64,000 nt of DNA, from NCBI GenBank assembly GCA_050949865.1, contig JBMNGN010000003.1, positions 1-64,000 on the forward strand, in the 5' to 3' direction. The translations under genes were made by a program, and so were the position numbers. Below are positions 16,395-24,319 of this stretch, one piece after another. This DNA is from JBMNGN01 sp050949865. Lineage in GTDB: Bacteria > Bacillota > Syntrophomonadia > Syntrophomonadales > Syntrophomonadaceae. The notes under the pieces were generated by a model. It made no database searches and was not told the DNA's origin. It saw only the letters and a program-made list of their open reading frames with translations. The stretch's first letter is position 1, and each line of letters begins with the position of its first letter.

Positions 16395-17177
16395 TTACCT
16401 GGCAGCCATTTTACCTCCATCGACTATTAAACAGTGTCCGGTGATGTAATCTGACGCTGCCGAACTGAGGAGAACTACTGCTCCCTTTAAGTCGTCATTA
16501 TTGCCAAACCGGTTTAAGGGTATTTTAGACAAAAGGTAATTCCGCACTTTTTCTTTCTCCAGGACTCCCTCGCTCATATGAGTGGGGAAGAACCCGGGGG
16601 CTATTGAATTAACGCAGATACCGTACTGGGCAAACTTTACCGCTAATTCCTTGGTCAAGGTGATAACAGCTCCCTTGCTGGCGTTATAGGCCGGAGTACT
16701 TTTACCCCCCGGAGGATCCCCGTAAAAGCCGGAAATTGAAGCAATATTGATGATTTTGCCTCCGCCTTTTTCTTTCATAACCTTAGCTGCCAATACGGAT
16801 AGGTTGAAAAGCCCGGTAACATTAACATCAAAGACCTTCTGCCACTTATCCATCGGGTAGTCGAGAACATCCGCTCCCCAGGTAAATCCAGCATTGTTTA
16901 CCAGGATGTCAATGGTTCCAAATTCCTTAACTGTTAGATCGATAAGGTTCTTACAATCCTCAGGGTTGCTCACATCACAAGCTGCGGGGAGGGCTTTAAT
17001 GCCGTTTTTCTCCAATTCCTGGCATAAAGCGGCACACCTCTCTACCTTGCGGGCAGCTATCACCAGATTGGCTCCTACTTCACTCAAGGCTTCAGCAATC
17101 TGGGCCCCCAAGCCAATAGAACCTCCGGTAACCACCGCTACTTTCCCGGTTAAATCGAATAATTCCAGTGTTTTCAT
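16395..17177 (-). CDS. SDR-family oxidoreductase (FabG-like)
   Basis: A 260-residue classical short-chain dehydrogenase. It has TGGSIGLG for cofactor binding (residues 17-24), NNAG, INIASISGF and catalytic YNASK near residue 163. It shares long identical stretches (IAARKVERC, LPAACDVSN, DYPMDKW) with the SDR at 23423-24196, so the two arose by duplication. Between the 4-hydroxybutyryl-CoA dehydratase gene (14-base gap) and the MaoC pair, it may oxidise or reduce a hydroxyacyl-CoA, possibly the R form. The precise substrate is not known. Confidence 0.88.
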   Translation of the reverse strand: MKTLELFDLTGKVAVVTGGSIGLGAQIAEALSEVGANLVIAARKVERCAALCQELEKNGIKALPAACDVSNPEDCKNLIDLTVKEFGTIDILVNNAGFTWGADVLDYPMDKWQKVFDVNVTGLFNLSVLAAKVMKEKGGGKIINIASISGFYGDPPGGKSTPAYNASKGAVITLTKELAVKFAQYGICVNSIAPGFFPTHMSEGVLEKEKVRNYLLSKIPLNRFGNNDDLKGAVVLLSSAASDYITGHCLIVDGGKMAAR

Positions 17178-17191
17178 AAACGTTCATCTCC

Positions 17192-18625
17192 TTACTGATT
17201 TTTTATTCCAGCCAGATATTTCGCGATGTTTTTCCGGCTCTCCATATCGTAGTTGCCGTATATAGCAATTTTTTCCATAATCGGGGATCCGCCCCCATGA
17301 ATACCGCTAACCTGAGAAGCAGCACCAGAAGCTGAGGCAACCAGGTTTTCAACTAATCTAAAACAGCGATGGATATTTTCAGCGGGAATTTTAGGATTGC
17401 GCATTATATATTTCTCCAGTAAGCCCTTGGTATCTGGATTTTCAAAGTCATCTTCATAAGGGAGGGTAGCTGCAAGACCGCCGGCAATATCTGCAAGGAT
17501 TTCAAACTCTTCATAAATATTTACCCCGGCATGGTATCTGCCGACATTGGTGTAGATGATTTCAGGCACAAAGGTTCCTGAGGCTGCCTTTTTGCCTGTA
17601 ACCGCCGAAGCAATTCCGGCAGCAAAAACCAGCTCAGCTACGGTAATTAATTCTGCTAATTTATCTCTGACATGCGAAGCCTTTTCTATACCATTGTATT
17701 CAGCAACTAAGGCGGTTGTGCCCATCATGATATCGGTAAGGGCAGGTTTGCAGCCGGTGTAACTATGCCGATGATAGCTGGCGAACAATAAGGCCAAGGG
17801 GCCGGCAAATTCGGTTTCGCCGCACATAAATACCCTTTCCCAGGGTACAAAGACATTATCAAAAACCGTGATGGAGTGGGCTCCGCCCGTTTCTCCAATA
17901 GGTGCCTTCAGGTGTTTGCGTTCCCGTTGATTATGAGCCATGGATATTAAGCTCACTCCCTCGGCATCAGCCGGTACGGCGAAAGCTACTGCCCAATCTT
18001 TATCCTTAGGTGTCATAGCCCTGGTTGGTACAACTATTATTTCGTCAGCATAAGGAGCTATAGTATTATGAGCCTTGGCGCCTTTTACTATAATGCCGTC
18101 TTCCCGTCTTTCCACCACCCGCAGATAGAGATCGGGGTCCTTTTGCTCGTGAGGTCTCTTGCTTCTATCCCCCTTTACATCAGTTTGGGCGCAGTTGCCT
18201 ACGATGTCGTTTTCCTGGTACCACTGCAGGTACTTAAGGAAGTTATCGTGGTAATTAGTTCCATGGGCAAGATCGATATCCTTAGAGACGACTGATATTG
18301 CATTCAGGGCATCCATCCCCATGCACCGTTGAATGCAGCGTCCAGCCCGGTGACAGTAGAGCCTTACCATTTTTTGTTTAGTTAAGAGATCGTTTTCAGT
18401 TTGATGGATATGACAAAAGCGATTGATAGTTTCCCCGGTGAGATGAGATTTGGCTAATCCAAGTTCTTTAAACTGGTCTTCAACCAAAGGCAAGTTGAAA
18501 GTGAGACCGATAGTTCTTATTCCCGGCATAAACACGGGATCTAACCGGTCTACCAGCTTGCCGCCTAGATAAACATTGGGCCGCATCTTTCTTAACCCTT
18601 CACAATACTCCTCGAACGTTCTCAT
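17192..18625 (-). CDS. abfD: 4-Hydroxybutyryl-CoA dehydratase / vinylacetyl-CoA isomerase
   Basis: A 477-residue member of the 4-hydroxyphenylacetate 3-hydroxylase fold. It is very like the Clostridium aminobutyricum enzyme, which converts 4-hydroxybutyryl-CoA to crotonyl-CoA by a radical mechanism using FAD and a [4Fe-4S] cluster. All four cluster ligands can be placed: Cys97 and Cys101 (GRCIQRCMGMDA), His285 and Cys292 (YHRHSYTGC). Their spacings match those of the known enzyme. Flavin-family motifs TDVKGDRSKRP and GGAHSITVFDNVFVPWERVF are present. It is the first gene of the leftward operon, with the promoter at 18747-18775. Confidence in the specific activity is high because the ligands are complete. 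Confidence 0.92.
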   Translation of the reverse strand: MRTFEEYCEGLRKMRPNVYLGGKLVDRLDPVFMPGIRTIGLTFNLPLVEDQFKELGLAKSHLTGETINRFCHIHQTENDLLTKQKMVRLYCHRAGRCIQRCMGMDALNAISVVSKDIDLAHGTNYHDNFLKYLQWYQENDIVGNCAQTDVKGDRSKRPHEQKDPDLYLRVVERREDGIIVKGAKAHNTIAPYADEIIVVPTRAMTPKDKDWAVAFAVPADAEGVSLISMAHNQRERKHLKAPIGETGGAHSITVFDNVFVPWERVFMCGETEFAGPLALLFASYHRHSYTGCKPALTDIMMGTTALVAEYNGIEKASHVRDKLAELITVAELVFAAGIASAVTGKKAASGTFVPEIIYTNVGRYHAGVNIYEEFEILADIAGGLAATLPYEDDFENPDTKGLLEKYIMRNPKIPAENIHRCFRLVENLVASASGAASQVSGIHGGGSPIMEKIAIYGNYDMESRKNIAKYLAGIKNQ

Positions 18626-18746
18626 TCTTTCTCCCCCTTAAAATAAATATTGTAGGTGGAACTTGCCTCGAATCCTGAAACTACTAAACCCTTCCTAAGC
18701 ATCCATTTTCACAGCTAAACTCACGTACAGGACCTGCATATGAAAA

Positions 18747-18775
18747 ATTATACCATAGTAGTTATTTGCATACAA
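18747..18775 (-). promoter_or_regulatory. Sigma-A type promoter of the 4-hydroxybutyryl-CoA dehydratase operon
   Basis: On the minus strand, -35 TTGTAT (18770-18775), a 17-base spacer and -10 TATAAT (18747-18752), with an extended -10 TG. The leader to ATG 18625 is about 115 bases. The same 360-base intergenic stretch (18626-18985) must also hold the promoter of the divergent hbd operon; only weak AT-rich candidates near 18800 were seen for it. Confidence 0.7.
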
Positions 18776-18855
18776 TTAATGGAATTAAAAGTTATACATA
18801 ATAAAATATACTATAATTACCTGAATTAATAATTTGCGGATATTTTTAACATAAG

Positions 18856-18873
18856 CCTGAAAAATTTTTCAGG
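18856..18873. promoter_or_regulatory. Perfect 18-bp palindrome, candidate operator
   Basis: CCTGAAAAATTTTTCAGG has perfect nine-base arms and no loop. This favours a dimeric regulator over a terminator, since no proper loop or long T run follows. It lies between the two divergent C4-acid operons, about 110 bases before hbd. The regulator is unknown. Confidence 0.5.
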
Positions 18874-18985
18874 TTTTAGGGAGGAATTTTTATATGTGAA
18901 GTAGAAGCTATCTATGTAGCGGACTAACTGTGCGTTATTAGCATGCGTATTTTTTCACAATAATTTAAAATAGGGAGGTAAAGAG

Positions 18986-19873
18986 ATGGAAGTCAAAAAA
19001 ATCATGGTTGTTGGAGCAGGTTTTATGGGATCGGGGATTGCTCAGGTAGCTGCAGAGGCTGGATACGATGTACTGCTGTATGATATTTCGGATGAAGCAA
19101 TAGAACGGGGTATAGGCAACGTATCCAAAAACCTGGCTAAACAGGTGGATAAGGGGAAAATGACTGCTGAAGCCAGGGATGCTGCCCTTGGTCGCATCGT
19201 AAAAAGCACCAGCCTTGAAGATGCCAAGGATGTGGATTATGTTATTGAGGCGGTGTTCGAAAACTTCGAACTCAAAAAGGAAATATTCCAGAAACTGGAT
19301 GAGATTTGTAAGCCGGAAACTATTCTGGGAACTAATACCTCATCCATTCCCATTACCAAAATAGCTGCTACGGTTAAGAGACCCGATAAGTTTATCGGCA
19401 TTCATTTTTTCAGTCCCGTTCCGGTTATGCAATTAGTTGAGATCATTTGTGCACTCAAGACATCACCGGAAACAGTAGCGGTTACTGAAGAGATTTGTAA
19501 ACAAATGAAGAAGACTACCGTTAGAGTTAAAGATGTGCCTGGATTCTTGGTAAACAGGATCAATAACGCCCTCAGGAATGAAGCTTACAATTGTATGGTT
19601 GAAGGGGTTGCCAGCATAGAAGATATAGATACCGCTCTTAAATTAGCCTTAAGACATCCAATGGGTCCTTTCGAATTGGCCGATTTTGTCGGTTTGGATG
19701 TTGGCTTGGGGGTTGCCAACAGTCTTTATGAAGGATATAAGGATCCAAAATGGCGGCCAAACATGGTGTTGCAGCAGTTAGTACAGAGCGGGGATTTAGG
19801 TCGTAAGACAGGTAAGGGCTGGTATGATTATACCAGTGGAGAAAAGAAACCCAGAACTGACATTGAATGGTAA
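18986..19873 (+). CDS. hbd: 3-Hydroxybutyryl-CoA dehydrogenase
   Basis: A 295-residue NAD(P)-dependent (S)-3-hydroxyacyl-CoA dehydrogenase. The Rossmann motif GAGFMGSGIAQ is at residues 10-20. GTNTSSIPIT and the catalytic IHFFSPVPVMQLVEI (His) follow, and then VPGFLVNRI. RHPMGPFELADFVGLD lies in the dimerisation domain. Length is typical. It interconverts 3-hydroxybutyryl-CoA and acetoacetyl-CoA. It is first in the rightward operon with crt and two thiolases. ATG 18986 follows GGGAGGTAAAG. Confidence 0.95.
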   Translation: MEVKKIMVVGAGFMGSGIAQVAAEAGYDVLLYDISDEAIERGIGNVSKNLAKQVDKGKMTAEARDAALGRIVKSTSLEDAKDVDYVIEAVFENFELKKEIFQKLDEICKPETILGTNTSSIPITKIAATVKRPDKFIGIHFFSPVPVMQLVEIICALKTSPETVAVTEEICKQMKKTTVRVKDVPGFLVNRINNALRNEAYNCMVEGVASIEDIDTALKLALRHPMGPFELADFVGLDVGLGVANSLYEGYKDPKWRPNMVLQQLVQSGDLGRKTGKGWYDYTSGEKKPRTDIEW

Positions 19874-19913
19874 ATAGAGGCGCGTGTTTTTGCAATTTCG
19901 CATACAGGTTTTT

Positions 19914-20035
19914 AGGTTTCGGGGCCTCGGATCGGACTGGGCAGAGTTGCGTCTTGACATGAAACCGAAAGCTCCTCCCAATGTTGCACCCGGGAGGAGT
20001 AATCACTATTAAAATTAAAATAAGCTAGGGGAGGA
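19914..20035 (+). promoter_or_regulatory. Structured leader between hbd and crt with possible ribosome-site control
   Basis: This GC-rich stretch sits in AT-rich DNA. GGTTTC (19915-19920) can pair with GAAACC (19961-19966). CTCCTCCC (19972-19979) pairs perfectly with GGGAGGAG (19992-19999) across a 12-base loop. The same TCCTCCC can instead pair with GGGAGGA at 20029-20035, the ribosome site of crt. Two exclusive foldings could therefore set crt translation. This is a reading of base pairing only; no known riboswitch consensus was recognised. Confidence 0.4.
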
Positions 20036-20041
20036 ATTATT

Positions 20042-20830
20042 GTGGCATATAGTACTATCCTGGTGGAAAAAAGACCTGAAGATAAAGTGGGTATTATTAC
20101 TTTGAATCGTCCGGAAGTAAGGAATGCTATTAACCGGCAGGTATTGCTGGATTTACAGCAAGCACTGATTGAGTTTACGAATGATGATGAGGTTAAAGTT
20201 ATCATACTTACCGGTGGTGATAAAGTTTTCGCAGCCGGAGCTGATATTGCTTTTATGTTGGAGAGAACTGCCATAGAACAGTTCACCCGCCTTTCAATAT
20301 GGGATATAGGTTTCCCATATATGGAAAATAATCCGAAACCTATCATTGCCGCAATAGCTGGTTATGCTCTCGGCGGCGGAAACGAGCTGGCCATGTTTTG
20401 TGACCTCCGGATCGCTACCGAAAGTGCTAAATTAGGACAGGCCGAGATTAATATTGGTATTATGCCGGGCGGAGGGGGCGCATCCCGCTTAACCAGACTG
20501 GTGGGATTAACTAAAGCTAAAGAAATGGTCTTAACCGGACAGATGATTACCTCCCAGGAAGCATTAGCTATGGGATTAATCAATAAGGTTGTACCTGATG
20601 ATAAATTGATGGAAGAGGCAATAAAAATGGCCCGTTCGATTTCCAGGCACAGCTCAATTGCTCTGGCTATCGCCAAGAAAGCCCTGAATACAGCAGCTAA
20701 TGCTGCCGATATTTACACAGCCGGTGCTATAGAAAACGCAATGTTTTCCTTAACCTTTGCTACTGAGGACCAGGACGAAGGAATGAAGGCATTCCTGGAG
20801 AAAAGAAAACCGCAATTCCAAGGAAAATAA
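20042..20830 (+). CDS. crt: Enoyl-CoA hydratase (crotonase)
   Basis: A 262-residue crotonase. It has FAAGADIAFM, the oxyanion-hole segment IAGYALGGGNELAMFCDLRIA with one catalytic Glu, and GQAEINIGIMPGGGG with the second Glu. It hydrates crotonyl-CoA to (S)-3-hydroxybutyryl-CoA or the reverse. GTG 20042 is used, after AGGGGAGGA. It is second in the rightward operon, after a 168-base gap that contains strong RNA structure. Confidence 0.94.
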   Translation: MAYSTILVEKRPEDKVGIITLNRPEVRNAINRQVLLDLQQALIEFTNDDEVKVIILTGGDKVFAAGADIAFMLERTAIEQFTRLSIWDIGFPYMENNPKPIIAAIAGYALGGGNELAMFCDLRIATESAKLGQAEINIGIMPGGGGASRLTRLVGLTKAKEMVLTGQMITSQEALAMGLINKVVPDDKLMEEAIKMARSISRHSSIALAIAKKALNTAANAADIYTAGAIENAMFSLTFATEDQDEGMKAFLEKRKPQFQGK

Positions 20831-20877
20831 TCTAGTCAGTTGTTGCCACATTATTTGTAGATTAGGAGGGTTCGATA

Positions 20878-22107
20878 ATGCGTGAAGTCGTTATAGTTGA
20901 TATGGCGAGAAGTCCAATAGGCAGACACGGAGGAACCATTAAGGATGTTCCGTTTTGGGATTTAACTGTCCAGGTGGCTAAGGCCGTGGTAGACCGTAAC
21001 AAAGATAAAGTTAAGCCTGAATATTATGATTATTTTATCCTGGGGCAGGTAAAACAGTGTACCATTTGCGCCAACACAGCCCGCAACGTAGCTCTGATGA
21101 TTGGTCTGCCAGAGGAGGTTCCTGCATTTTGTGATACCATAGCCTGTGGATCAGGTATGCTGTCCATGATGGAGGGATATGAGTTTATCAGAAACGGTTT
21201 TGCCGATGTTATACTTGCTGGCGGAGTCGAGTGGATGAGCGGTGGGGAATTCTTTCTAGTTGATGATAAAAACCATGCTTTCGGTAATGGGGACGTTAAA
21301 TTGGTGGATTCCATTACTGCCGGCGGTCCAGGGGCAGCACCGGTAGAAAGGTACGGAAACATTCCGATGGGAATAACTGCCGAGAACCTGCAGGTAATTC
21401 ACAATATTTCCCGGGAAGACCAGGATAAGTTCGGGTATAGAAGTCAGATGCTTGCGATTAAGGCCATTGACAATGGCGATTTTGAGGCAGAAATAGTGCC
21501 GATTAAATATGCTAAGCCGGATGGAAGCATCGGACTTTTTACGACCGATGAGTTTCCCAAGAGAGACGTTAGCCTGGAGAAAATGGCTGCCTTAAAGCCG
21601 GTTTTCAAGAAGGACGGAACAATAACCGCAGGAAGTTCCTCCGGGAGAAACGATGGTGCCGCTATAGCTCTGTTAATGTCCAGAGAAAAAGCTGAAGAAC
21701 TGGGAGTTAAGCCGAGAGCCAGAATAGTCAGCTGCGGGGAAGCCGGAGTTGATCCGTCTATAATGGGAAGAGGACCGGTTCCGGCCACTGAAATAGCTAT
21801 GAAAAAAGCCAATTTGAAATTAACCGATATGGATTTGGTAGAGCTTAATGAAGCATTTGCTGCTCAGAGCCTGGCTGTTTTTTGTGAGTGGAAGGAACAA
21901 TGGGGCGTAACCGATGAATGGCTTGACCAGCACGTTAACCTGTGGGGTGGAGCTATTGCTCTCGGACATCCGTTGGGGGCTAGCGGTTGTATTATCACCA
22001 CCAAACTGTTATATGCCTTAGAACGTACTCAGGGCCGTTATGGGTTAGCAACCCTTTGCTGCGGCGGTGGTATTGGTACTGCAATAATAATTGAACGTCT
22101 AAATTAA
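20878..22107 (+). CDS. thlA: Acetyl-CoA acetyltransferase (thiolase)
   Basis: A 409-residue thiolase with all catalytic groups. The nucleophile is Cys90 (DTIACGSGM). NEAFAAQ supplies Asn, GGAIALGHPLGASG supplies His, and TLCCGGGIGTA supplies the second Cys. It cleaves acetoacetyl-CoA to two acetyl-CoA, or condenses them. It is slightly longer than typical 390-395 residue thiolases. ATG 20878 follows TTAGGAGGG. It is followed after 24 bases by a second, atypical thiolase. Confidence 0.92.
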   Translation: MREVVIVDMARSPIGRHGGTIKDVPFWDLTVQVAKAVVDRNKDKVKPEYYDYFILGQVKQCTICANTARNVALMIGLPEEVPAFCDTIACGSGMLSMMEGYEFIRNGFADVILAGGVEWMSGGEFFLVDDKNHAFGNGDVKLVDSITAGGPGAAPVERYGNIPMGITAENLQVIHNISREDQDKFGYRSQMLAIKAIDNGDFEAEIVPIKYAKPDGSIGLFTTDEFPKRDVSLEKMAALKPVFKKDGTITAGSSSGRNDGAAIALLMSREKAEELGVKPRARIVSCGEAGVDPSIMGRGPVPATEIAMKKANLKLTDMDLVELNEAFAAQSLAVFCEWKEQWGVTDEWLDQHVNLWGGAIALGHPLGASGCIITTKLLYALERTQGRYGLATLCCGGGIGTAIIIERLN

Positions 22108-22131
22108 TGTGGGAAAGCGAGGGGAGCTCTT

Positions 22132-23319
22132 GTGAAAGAAGCAGTATTTGTTAGTGCGGCTAGAACACCATTCGGAAAGTATATGGGCTCGTTATCCAGC
22201 CAGAGATCTCAGGATCTGGCGGCCAAGGCCATGCAGGAAGCGATGAATAGAGCGGGTTTTGATTCGAAGGAATTGGATGTCTGCATTTTCAGTCAGGCAC
22301 TCCAGAGCAGTTTCCCCGCCAATGTGGGGAGGCATGCGTGGCTGCTGGCAGGTTTGGCAGAGAACCCGGCCGGATGGACTGCAAATACCTTGTGTGCAGG
22401 TGCAATTCAGACCATAATAAGCGGTTTTAATAAAATAGTAGGAGATTATTATGAAGGGATTATGGTAGGTGGAGTGGACACCTATAGTATGTCACAATAC
22501 TATCTGTTCCATCCCAGGTATGAATTTGGTCCTCAAAGTATGTACTTCCATGATCCCAAAATTGAAGTGCAGATTAATGCACAGCCAAAAGATATTTATG
22601 GAGAATTAACTTCGGCTGATTTGGCCTGTATTACAGCCAATAATTTTGGACTCAACCGCAGCCAGCTTGATGAATATACCGCTGCCAGCCATGAAAAGGC
22701 AGTTAATGCCATCAAAGCCGGATTAATGCAGGAAGTCATCACTCCGGTGGTAAAGAAGACTAAAAAGGCGGAGTTTACAATTGAAAAGGACGAAATACCA
22801 AAATCGGTATCAGTTGAAACATTAATGGGACTGCCGGCGGTTGATGATTGTTGCGGTTACGCCACTGAGGCTAACGTGGCTCCTATGGCAGATGGAGCCG
22901 GTGCACTGGTTATGATGTCAGCTGATAAAGCACAAGCCCTGGGGGCGAAACCATTGGCCAAGATGATTGGATTTGGCATTGCAGCTGGCAATCCTACCCT
23001 ACTCGAAACGATCACAGCTAGATCTATTGAAAAAGCTCTGAAAATGGCGGGCAAGAAGCTGAGTGAGGTTGACTTCCTCGATATTCATGAACCATCTGCA
23101 GCCTATGCATTAATTGTGGCTGACAAGCTCGGTGAAGAGGCAAAAGGTAAGATAAATGTGGATGGCGGCAGCCTTGCTTTCGGTCACGCCGGTGCTGCAA
23201 CTGGAGCGGCAATGACCGCCAATATGATATACAGGTTACAGAGAACCGGAGCCAAGGTTGGTTTGATTAATGTAGGTTCCCTGGGCGGACAGTCGCTGAC
23301 AATAGTTATTGAGAAATAA
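22132..23319 (+). CDS. Thiolase-family protein with altered active site
   Basis: A 395-residue thiolase fold. The nucleophilic Cys88 (ANTLCAGAIQ) and a His (FGHAGAATG) are present. The usual NEAF is HEPS, and the usual C-terminal CxGG is NVGSLGG, so the second catalytic Cys is missing. Replacement of the Asn by His has precedent in SCP2-type thiolases. It may act on another 3-oxoacyl-CoA, work with the intact thiolase next door, or have a different role. It starts at GTG 22132 and ends the hbd-crt-thiolase operon before a terminator. Confidence 0.82.
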   Translation: MKEAVFVSAARTPFGKYMGSLSSQRSQDLAAKAMQEAMNRAGFDSKELDVCIFSQALQSSFPANVGRHAWLLAGLAENPAGWTANTLCAGAIQTIISGFNKIVGDYYEGIMVGGVDTYSMSQYYLFHPRYEFGPQSMYFHDPKIEVQINAQPKDIYGELTSADLACITANNFGLNRSQLDEYTAASHEKAVNAIKAGLMQEVITPVVKKTKKAEFTIEKDEIPKSVSVETLMGLPAVDDCCGYATEANVAPMADGAGALVMMSADKAQALGAKPLAKMIGFGIAAGNPTLLETITARSIEKALKMAGKKLSEVDFLDIHEPSAAYALIVADKLGEEAKGKINVDGGSLAFGHAGAATGAAMTANMIYRLQRTGAKVGLINVGSLGGQSLTIVIEK

Positions 23320-23355
23320 TTTTCGATTAGCAATACCATAAAGTAACTGAAGTCT

Positions 23356-23390
23356 AAATAAACCAGCTTTTTTAAAGCTGGTTTATTTAA
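23356..23390 (+). terminator. Terminator after the second thiolase
   Basis: A perfect 15-base stem (23356-23370 with 23374-23388, AAATAAACCAGCTTT and its complement) around a TTT loop. The T run is short and broken, so some readthrough into the following SDR gene is possible. Confidence 0.7.
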
Positions 23391-23422
23391 CATATATAAA
23401 AGAGAGATAAGGAGGAGTAATA

Positions 23423-24196
23423 ATGACCGTAAACCAGATGTTTGATATTAAGGATAAGGTCGTAGTTATTACCGGGGGGTCAGTAGGATTAGGCTCTTAC
23501 ATGGCGGCTGGATTTGCTGAAGCCGGTGCCAATCTAGTTATCGCAGCGCGTAAGGTAGAAAGGTGTGTAGAACTATGCAAAGATCTGGAGCGATACCAGA
23601 TAAAGGCAGTACCGGCGGCTTGCGATGTCAGCAATTACGAGGATTGTAAGCGATTGGTTGACCTTACTATCGAGTCCTTTGGCAGGTTGGATATCCTGGT
23701 AAACAATGCAGGTATTTCCTGGACAGCTGATGCCATGGATTATCCAATGGATAAATGGAACCGGGTTATTGGAGTAAACCTGACCGGATTATTCCAGTTA
23801 TCAGCCCTGGCTGCCCGGGTAATGAAGGAACAGGGTGCAGGTAAAATAATTAATATAGCCTCAGTTTCTGCGTTTTTAGGATCGCCTCCCGAAGGACAAA
23901 ACACGGTGGCGTATAATGCCAGTAAAGGGGCAGTTATTACCCTGACCAAGGATCTTGCGGTTAAATGGGCCCGATATGGTATAACAGTAAATGCCATTGC
24001 CCCAGGGTATTTCCCCACCGATCTCAACCGGAAGCTGCTGGAAAGAATCAAGGACCGGGTTTTACCAAGAATTCCATTAGGCAGGTTTGGCGAGCCAGAT
24101 GATTTAAGAGGGGTAGTTATTTTCTTAAGCTCACCAGCTGCCAATTATATAACCGGCCAGACTATTATCCTTGATGGGGGCAGGACCTGCTGGTAA
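23423..24196 (+). CDS. SDR-family oxidoreductase (FabG-like paralogue)
   Basis: A 257-residue classical SDR with TGGSVGLG, NNAGISW, INIASVSAF and catalytic YNASK near residue 167. It is a clear paralogue of the SDR at 16395-17177, which lies in the divergent operon. ATG 23423 follows AAGGAGG. It stands between two terminators, so it may be made alone or by readthrough. The likely substrate is a 3-hydroxy- or 3-oxoacyl-CoA, inferred from context. Confidence 0.87.
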   Translation: MTVNQMFDIKDKVVVITGGSVGLGSYMAAGFAEAGANLVIAARKVERCVELCKDLERYQIKAVPAACDVSNYEDCKRLVDLTIESFGRLDILVNNAGISWTADAMDYPMDKWNRVIGVNLTGLFQLSALAARVMKEQGAGKIINIASVSAFLGSPPEGQNTVAYNASKGAVITLTKDLAVKWARYGITVNAIAPGYFPTDLNRKLLERIKDRVLPRIPLGRFGEPDDLRGVVIFLSSPAANYITGQTIILDGGRTCW

Positions 24197-24266
24197 AGAT
24201 CTTATTATCGGCTGATAGCATTACTTAAAAGTCGGGTTGGACTTTAGGCTGTATTAGTAAAAGTAA

Positions 24267-24304
24267 TACTACCCGGATGGATTCATTTCGGGTAGTAATT
24301 TTTT
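24267..24304 (+). terminator. Rho-independent terminator after the SDR gene
   Basis: TACTACCCG (24267-24275) pairs with CGGGTAGTA (24289-24297), followed by six Ts. It separates the C4-acid genes from the convergent phosphoesterase gene. Confidence 0.85.
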
Positions 24305-24319
24305 GAGCAATTATAGATT

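Noticed and set aside
18890..18899. Start-stop mini-frame (ATG TGA) after GGGAGGA upstream of hbd
   Set aside because: Ribosome site and ATG-TGA are visible but two codons give no evidence of function; mentioned only with the palindrome.
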